Assembly (NCBI GenBank): GCA_003151235.1
Contig: PLWZ01000037.1
Location: 1 to 64,000 of the forward strand
DNA: 64,000 nt
DNA from: Acidimicrobiaceae bacterium
Lineage (GTDB): Bacteria > Actinomycetota > Acidimicrobiia > Acidimicrobiales > RAAP-2
Direction of reading: 5' to 3'
Shown: piece by piece, positions 60,283-64,000 of the stretch
Position numbering within the stretch: the first letter of the stretch is position 1
Layout of the letters: every line of letters begins with the position of its first letter
Program-made: the position numbers and the translations under genes
The notes under the pieces: generated by a model
What the model was told of the DNA's origin: nothing
What the model saw: the letters and a program-made list of their open reading frames with translations, nothing else
The model's database searches: none

Positions 60283-61097
60283 GCACAGTGCCGGTGAACA
60301 AGAACGCAGCGCTCCGACCGAGCGGACGGCTCGAGGGGATCGGTTGGCTGGTCAACGACTCCTTGACGATCGCCTGGCGCTATCTCGCCGCGATGCTCCG
60401 GCTGCCCGAATCCATCGTGTTCTCGGTTATCCAACCGATGCTGCTGGTGCTGATGTTCCGCTACGTGTTCGGCGGCGCGATCAAGGGCGTGCACGGCTCC
60501 TACGTCAACTACCTGATGCCCGGGGTCTTCGTACAGACGGTGGCGTTCGGGGCGGTCGTCTCCGCCGTCGGGGTGGCCGAGGACATCCAAAAGGGAATCA
60601 TCGAACGGTTCCGCGCGCTGCCGATGGCACGCTCGGCGGTGTTGGCCGGCCGCACGCTCTCGGACCTCACGCGCAACGCCTGCTCGATCGCCCTCATGGC
60701 CGGGCTCGGGTTCGCGGTCGGCTTCCGCATCGGGACCAACGTGCCCGCCTTCTTGGCCGGGCTCGGCATCCTCTTGTTCTTTTCTTGGGCCCTTAGCTGG
60801 GGCTTCTCGTTCATCGGACTCGTGGTGAGAAACAGCGAGACCGCCCAGGTGGCCACATTCCCGATTCTGTTGCCCTTCACGTTCGCCTCGTCGGCCTTCG
60901 TGCCGGTGCGGACCATGCCCGGTTGGCTGCAGGCATTCGCCAAGTATCAGCCGGTGAGCCAGGTCGTGAACGCCTGCCGGGCCCTCATGGACGGCGGTCC
61001 GACGTCGTTCCACGTCTTGATCGCGCTGGCGTGGTGTTTCGGGTTGGTGGCGGTGCTGGCGCCGCTGGCCGTCCGCCGCTATCGCCGGCCAGCCTGA
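60279..61097 (+). CDS. ABC-2 type permease (DrrB-like)
   Basis: 272 residues with about six membrane helices of the ABC-2 fold (from ESIVFSVIQPMLLVLMFRYVFGG to a final helix VLIALAWCFGLVAVLAPLAV). The conserved ABC-2 motif near FRALPMARSAVLAGR is present. It pairs with the preceding DrrA-like ATPase, together forming an exporter. It is convergent with the glycyl-tRNA synthetase gene (four bases between the stops). Confidence 0.92.
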   Translation: MSTVPVNKNAALRPSGRLEGIGWLVNDSLTIAWRYLAAMLRLPESIVFSVIQPMLLVLMFRYVFGGAIKGVHGSYVNYLMPGVFVQTVAFGAVVSAVGVAEDIQKGIIERFRALPMARSAVLAGRTLSDLTRNACSIALMAGLGFAVGFRIGTNVPAFLAGLGILLFFSWALSWGFSFIGLVVRNSETAQVATFPILLPFTFASSAFVPVRTMPGWLQAFAKYQPVSQVVNACRALMDGGPTSFHVLIALAWCFGLVAVLAPLAVRRYRRPA

Positions 61098-61100
61098 GGC

Positions 61101-62441
61101 TCAGCCGGGCGCCGCCCGCGACGCGAGCTCGGCCAGCAACCCGTCGACCGGGCAGCGGACCTGTTCGGTCGTGTCCCGGTCGCGCACGGTGACCGCGCCG
61201 TCCTCCAACGAGTCGAAGTCGATGGTCACGCACCACGGGGTCCCCACCTCGTCCTGGCGTCGGTAACGGCGGCCGATCGACTGGGTGGTGTCGTAGTCGC
61301 ACATGTAGTGCGGTTGGAGCATCGAGAGAACCCGGCGCGACAGCCCGGCCAGCTCCTCCTTACGCGACAGCGGGAGGACGGCGACCTGGTACGGCGCGAG
61401 CCGCCAGTCGAGGTGGAGCACCGTGCGGGCCTCGCCTGCCACCTCGTCCTCGGCGTAGGCGGCGAGGAGGAAGACCATCATCGCCCGGGTCGCCCCGAGG
61501 GCCGGCTCGATGACGTGGGGGACGTATCGCTCACCCGACGCCTGGTCGAAGTACTCCAGCCGCTCGCCCGAGCCCTTGATGTGGGCCTGCAGGTCGAAGT
61601 CGCCCCGGTTGGCCACGCCCTCGAGCTCGTCCCAGCCCCACGGGAACAGGAACTCGATGTCGGCGGTCTGGGCGGAGTAGTGGGACAGCTCGTCGGCCTC
61701 GTGGTGGCGGACCCGGAGCAAGTCGTCGGGCATCCCGAGGTCCCGGTACCAGGCCAGCCGCTCCGCCAGCCAATACTCGAACCACTTGGACGCCTCGGCC
61801 GGCGGGACGAAGTACTCCATCTCCATCTGCTCGAACTCGCGGGTCCGAAAGACGAAGTTCTGCGGCGTGATCTCGTTTCGGAACGACTTGCCGACCTGCG
61901 CGATGCCGAAGGGCGGCTTCTTGCGGGTGGTGGTCAAGACGTTGGCGAAGTTGGTGAACATCCCCTGGGCGGTCTCGGGGCGCAGATAGGCGACGGTGCC
62001 CTCGTCCTCGACCGGGCCGGCGTGGGTCTTGAACATGAGGTTGAACGACCGCGGTTCGGTGAAGTCCGTCGACCCGCAGTTGGGGCAGACGCCGTCGATC
62101 CTGTCGGCCCGCCACCGCTCCTTGCACTTGCGGCAGTCGACCAACGGATCGGTGAAGTTCTCGAGGTGCCCGGAGGCAGCCCAGATCGCGGCCGGGGACA
62201 GGATCGCCGCGTCGAGGCCGACCACGTCGTCGCGCATCTTCACCATCGAGCGCCACCAGGCGTCCTTCACGTTGCGCAGCATGTTGACGCCGAGGGGCCC
62301 GTAGTCGTAGGTGGACCGGAAACCGCCGTAGATCTCGGCCGACGGGAAGACGAACCCGCGGCGCTTGCACAGGTTGACGACCTTCTCCATCAGGCCGTCG
62401 GTCGATGACGCCGTCGACCCGCCCTGCTCGTCGTCGGTCAT
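61101..62441 (-). CDS. glyS: glycyl-tRNA synthetase, homodimeric type
   Basis: 446-residue class II aminoacyl-tRNA synthetase of the alpha-2 type. Landmarks: GFVFPSAEIYGG and YDYGPLGVNMLRN at the N-terminus, a zinc module with two CxxC pairs (CRKC ... CPNC), LRPETAQGMFTNF, motif 2 in FRTREFEQMEMEYF and the anticodon-binding C-domain (YQVAVLPLSRK). The protein is 446 residues, short for the family but complete. ATG 62441 overlaps the stop of hemW (ATGA), so hemW-glyS is one coupled unit. Confidence 0.95.
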   Translation of the reverse strand: MTDDEQGGSTASSTDGLMEKVVNLCKRRGFVFPSAEIYGGFRSTYDYGPLGVNMLRNVKDAWWRSMVKMRDDVVGLDAAILSPAAIWAASGHLENFTDPLVDCRKCKERWRADRIDGVCPNCGSTDFTEPRSFNLMFKTHAGPVEDEGTVAYLRPETAQGMFTNFANVLTTTRKKPPFGIAQVGKSFRNEITPQNFVFRTREFEQMEMEYFVPPAEASKWFEYWLAERLAWYRDLGMPDDLLRVRHHEADELSHYSAQTADIEFLFPWGWDELEGVANRGDFDLQAHIKGSGERLEYFDQASGERYVPHVIEPALGATRAMMVFLLAAYAEDEVAGEARTVLHLDWRLAPYQVAVLPLSRKEELAGLSRRVLSMLQPHYMCDYDTTQSIGRRYRRQDEVGTPWCVTIDFDSLEDGAVTVRDRDTTEQVRCPVDGLLAELASRAAPG

Positions 62442-63556
62442 CGGGGCAGGATACCGGCTGGTTCGAGCCCCTCTTCGACCTGGGTTTTGAGCCGCATCGT
62501 GATCTCGCTGGCCAGCATGCGCCCGGCCACCGTCAGGACCGCACGCCCGTCGCGCCACTCGACCAGGCCGTCGAGCTCGGGTGCCTCGGCGAGGACCGAG
62601 CCGGGCACCCCGGCCGGGGTGCGCAGGGCGAGCGCCAGCCGCTCGAAGCGGCGCTGGTCGTCGCGCAGGGTCTCGGTCCCGGCGACGACGGTGGCGCCGG
62701 ATGCGATCGCGGCGATGTAGCGATCCGGGGTGTGCACGTTCCACCACCGTCGGCCGTCCCGGTGCGAGTGGGCCGCCGAGCCGAATCCGAGGTAGTCGCC
62801 GCCCGTCCAGGCGATGTTGTTGTAGGCGCAGGTGTGCCCGGGTCTGGCCCAGTTGGAGATCTCCTCCCAGAGGTAGCCGGCCGCCGTCAGGGTCTCGTCG
62901 GCGCGCCCATACCGGCGGGCCTGCACGTCGTCGTCGGGGTGCCGCGTCGGGTCGGCCGCGAGGGCCGTTCCCGGCTCGACCGTCAGCGCGTACGCGCTGA
63001 CATGGGGTGGGGGGTCATCCAGGCCGAGGACGCCGGCGAGGGCGTCGTCCCAGTCCGCGTCGGTCTCGGCGGCCGCACCGAAGATGAGGTCGAGGTTCCA
63101 GCTGGCCAGCCCGGCCGAGGCGACGATCCCCGCCGCCGCGGTTACCTCGTCCCACTGGTGGTGCCGGCCCAGGCTGGCCAGCACGTGGGGCGCCCGGGCC
63201 TGGGCGCCGAGCGAGATCCTGGTCACCCCGGCCGACCGGTACTCGACCAGGCGTTCCGCGGTCACGTCCTCGGGGTTGCACTCGACGGTCACCTCGGCGG
63301 CGGGAGCGAGAGGTACGAGGGCGAGAACCGAGGCCAGATCCTCCGGGGGCAGACGCGATGGCGTGCCGCCGCCGAAGAAGACGGCCGTCGCTTGGGCGAG
63401 CTCACCCGCTTCGACGGCGCGGGTGACGTCCCGGCGGAGCGCATCGACGTAGGACGCCATGAGATGGTCCCGGTCGACGTACGTGGCAAAGGCGCAGTAG
63501 TCGCAACGGCGCCGGCAGAACGGCACATGTACGTAGACCCCGAACGGGTCTCCCAT
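62438..63556 (-). CDS. hemW: haem chaperone HemW (radical SAM)
   Basis: 372-residue radical-SAM protein. The iron-sulfur motif is CRRRCDYCAF (CxxxCxxC), followed by FFGGGTPSRL, the SAM-binding ECNPEDVT, and the HemW-type SAYALTVEPGTALA and NNIAWTGGDYLGFGSAAHS blocks. HemW resembles coproporphyrinogen oxidase HemN but acts as haem carrier, not in the oxidase reaction; the Cys pattern with Phe after the last Cys supports HemW. It starts two bases after recO, and its stop overlaps glyS. Confidence 0.93.
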   Translation of the reverse strand: MGDPFGVYVHVPFCRRRCDYCAFATYVDRDHLMASYVDALRRDVTRAVEAGELAQATAVFFGGGTPSRLPPEDLASVLALVPLAPAAEVTVECNPEDVTAERLVEYRSAGVTRISLGAQARAPHVLASLGRHHQWDEVTAAAGIVASAGLASWNLDLIFGAAAETDADWDDALAGVLGLDDPPPHVSAYALTVEPGTALAADPTRHPDDDVQARRYGRADETLTAAGYLWEEISNWARPGHTCAYNNIAWTGGDYLGFGSAAHSHRDGRRWWNVHTPDRYIAAIASGATVVAGTETLRDDQRRFERLALALRTPAGVPGSVLAEAPELDGLVEWRDGRAVLTVAGRMLASEITMRLKTQVEEGLEPAGILPR

Positions 63557-63558
63557 CC

Positions 63559-64000
63559 CTACAGCCCGTTGGCGGTGTGCACGGACCGCAACTGGCGCTC
63601 GAGGTGGGCCTCCATCGCCTCGGTGGCCAACCCGACCACCTCGTCGGCACACGGGGGCGGCGTCTCTCGCAACGTCGATCCGAGCGCGCCGCCGAGGATC
63701 CGGCGCATGAGACCCAGCGCGCCGGCGCTCATGGGGCGGCCGCGGCGGCAGCTCCGGCAGAGTGCTCCCCCCTCGGTCAGGTCGAATGCGACCAGCTCGA
63801 CCTCGGGTTCGCTCCCGCCGCACGACGCGCAGCCCTCGAGCACCGGGGCGGCGCCCTCCAGCACGAGGGCCTTCAAGAAGAAGGCCGCCGGCACCAGCGT
63901 CGGGTCGAGCCCCGGGTCGGCGAGGGCCCGAAGCGCTCCGACGAGCATCGAATAAAGCCGGGGATCTGGATGGCCCTCCTGGGCCAGCTGGTCCACCGCC
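63559..64000 (-). CDS. recO: RecO C-terminal part (cut by window end)
   Basis: The 3' part of recO, a recombination mediator that loads RecA with RecR. Only about the last 146 residues are in the window; the N-terminal OB fold lies beyond position 64000. The zinc module typical of actinobacterial RecO is seen (CASCGGSEPE ... CRSCRRG), then a helical end. hemW follows after two bases. Confidence 0.85.
   Translation of the reverse strand, partial: AVDQLAQEGHPDPRLYSMLVGALRALADPGLDPTLVPAAFFLKALVLEGAAPVLEGCASCGGSEPEVELVAFDLTEGGALCRSCRRGRPMSAGALGLMRRILGGALGSTLRETPPPCADEVVGLATEAMEAHLERQLRSVHTANGL

Overview
The window is 64 kb of GC-rich chromosome (roughly two thirds G+C) from an actinobacterium. 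The evidence is a PimB-like phosphatidylinositol-mannoside mannosyltransferase, an F420-type (LLM) oxidoreductase, B12-dependent ribonucleotide reductase, a large adhesin with a LAFTG class-E-type sortase signal, RskA/SigK-type sigma regulation, a dnaG-rpoD pair and many 4-base ATGA/GTGA gene overlaps. An uncultured member of the Acidimicrobiia is my best guess, but that rank is inference. No plasmid, phage or CRISPR region is visible.

Region by region: 1-10.7 kb holds metabolic and housekeeping genes (AIM24-like protein, MpaB-like oxygenase, SDR, aldose epimerase, SurE, hydrolase, ArfB, aldo/keto reductase, type II NADH dehydrogenase, acyl-CoA synthetase). A solitary, apparently intact tnpB lies at 10.9-12.1 kb. 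From 12 to 29 kb follow an O-methyltransferase, an HtrA-like protease whose N-terminus lies in another frame, a hydrolase, nrdJ with its own promoter and an NrdR-like box, glpK, plsC, an aminotransferase, a coupled SRPBCC/ROK/LLM set, a PimB-like mannosyltransferase and small Cys-rich proteins. A 1023-residue SpaA-repeat adhesin (29.2-32.3 kb) is followed by two divergent DUF4214 methyltransferases. At 34.4-38.6 kb an ECF sigma/anti-sigma pair, tatA, a Tat-signal protein, a His-rich protein and a DUF4331 protein sit together; three promoters there share CATCC-N16-(A/C)CG, which suggests one autoregulated regulon. From 38.9 to 42.7 kb are a ferritin-like protein, a methyltransferase, a worn DUF4160/DUF2442 pair, DinB and two tRNA genes with a broken tRNA-like copy.

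The most unusual part is 42.8-52.8 kb. Two tandem giant glycosyltransferases (GT25 + GT2 + TPR + C-terminal domain) are followed by a Tat-exported collagen-like protein with Gly-X-Thr triplets, a seven-bladed PLL-type propeller lectin, and a second propeller fused to a GMC-family FAD oxidoreductase. I propose that these form a system that glycosylates a collagen-like surface protein and binds or oxidises its glycans.

The right end (52.8-64 kb) is core genome: rpoD, dnaG, ppdK (with an unexpected histone-like Lys/Ala tail), a DrrAB-type ABC exporter, glycyl-tRNA synthetase, hemW and the 3' part of recO, which runs off the window.
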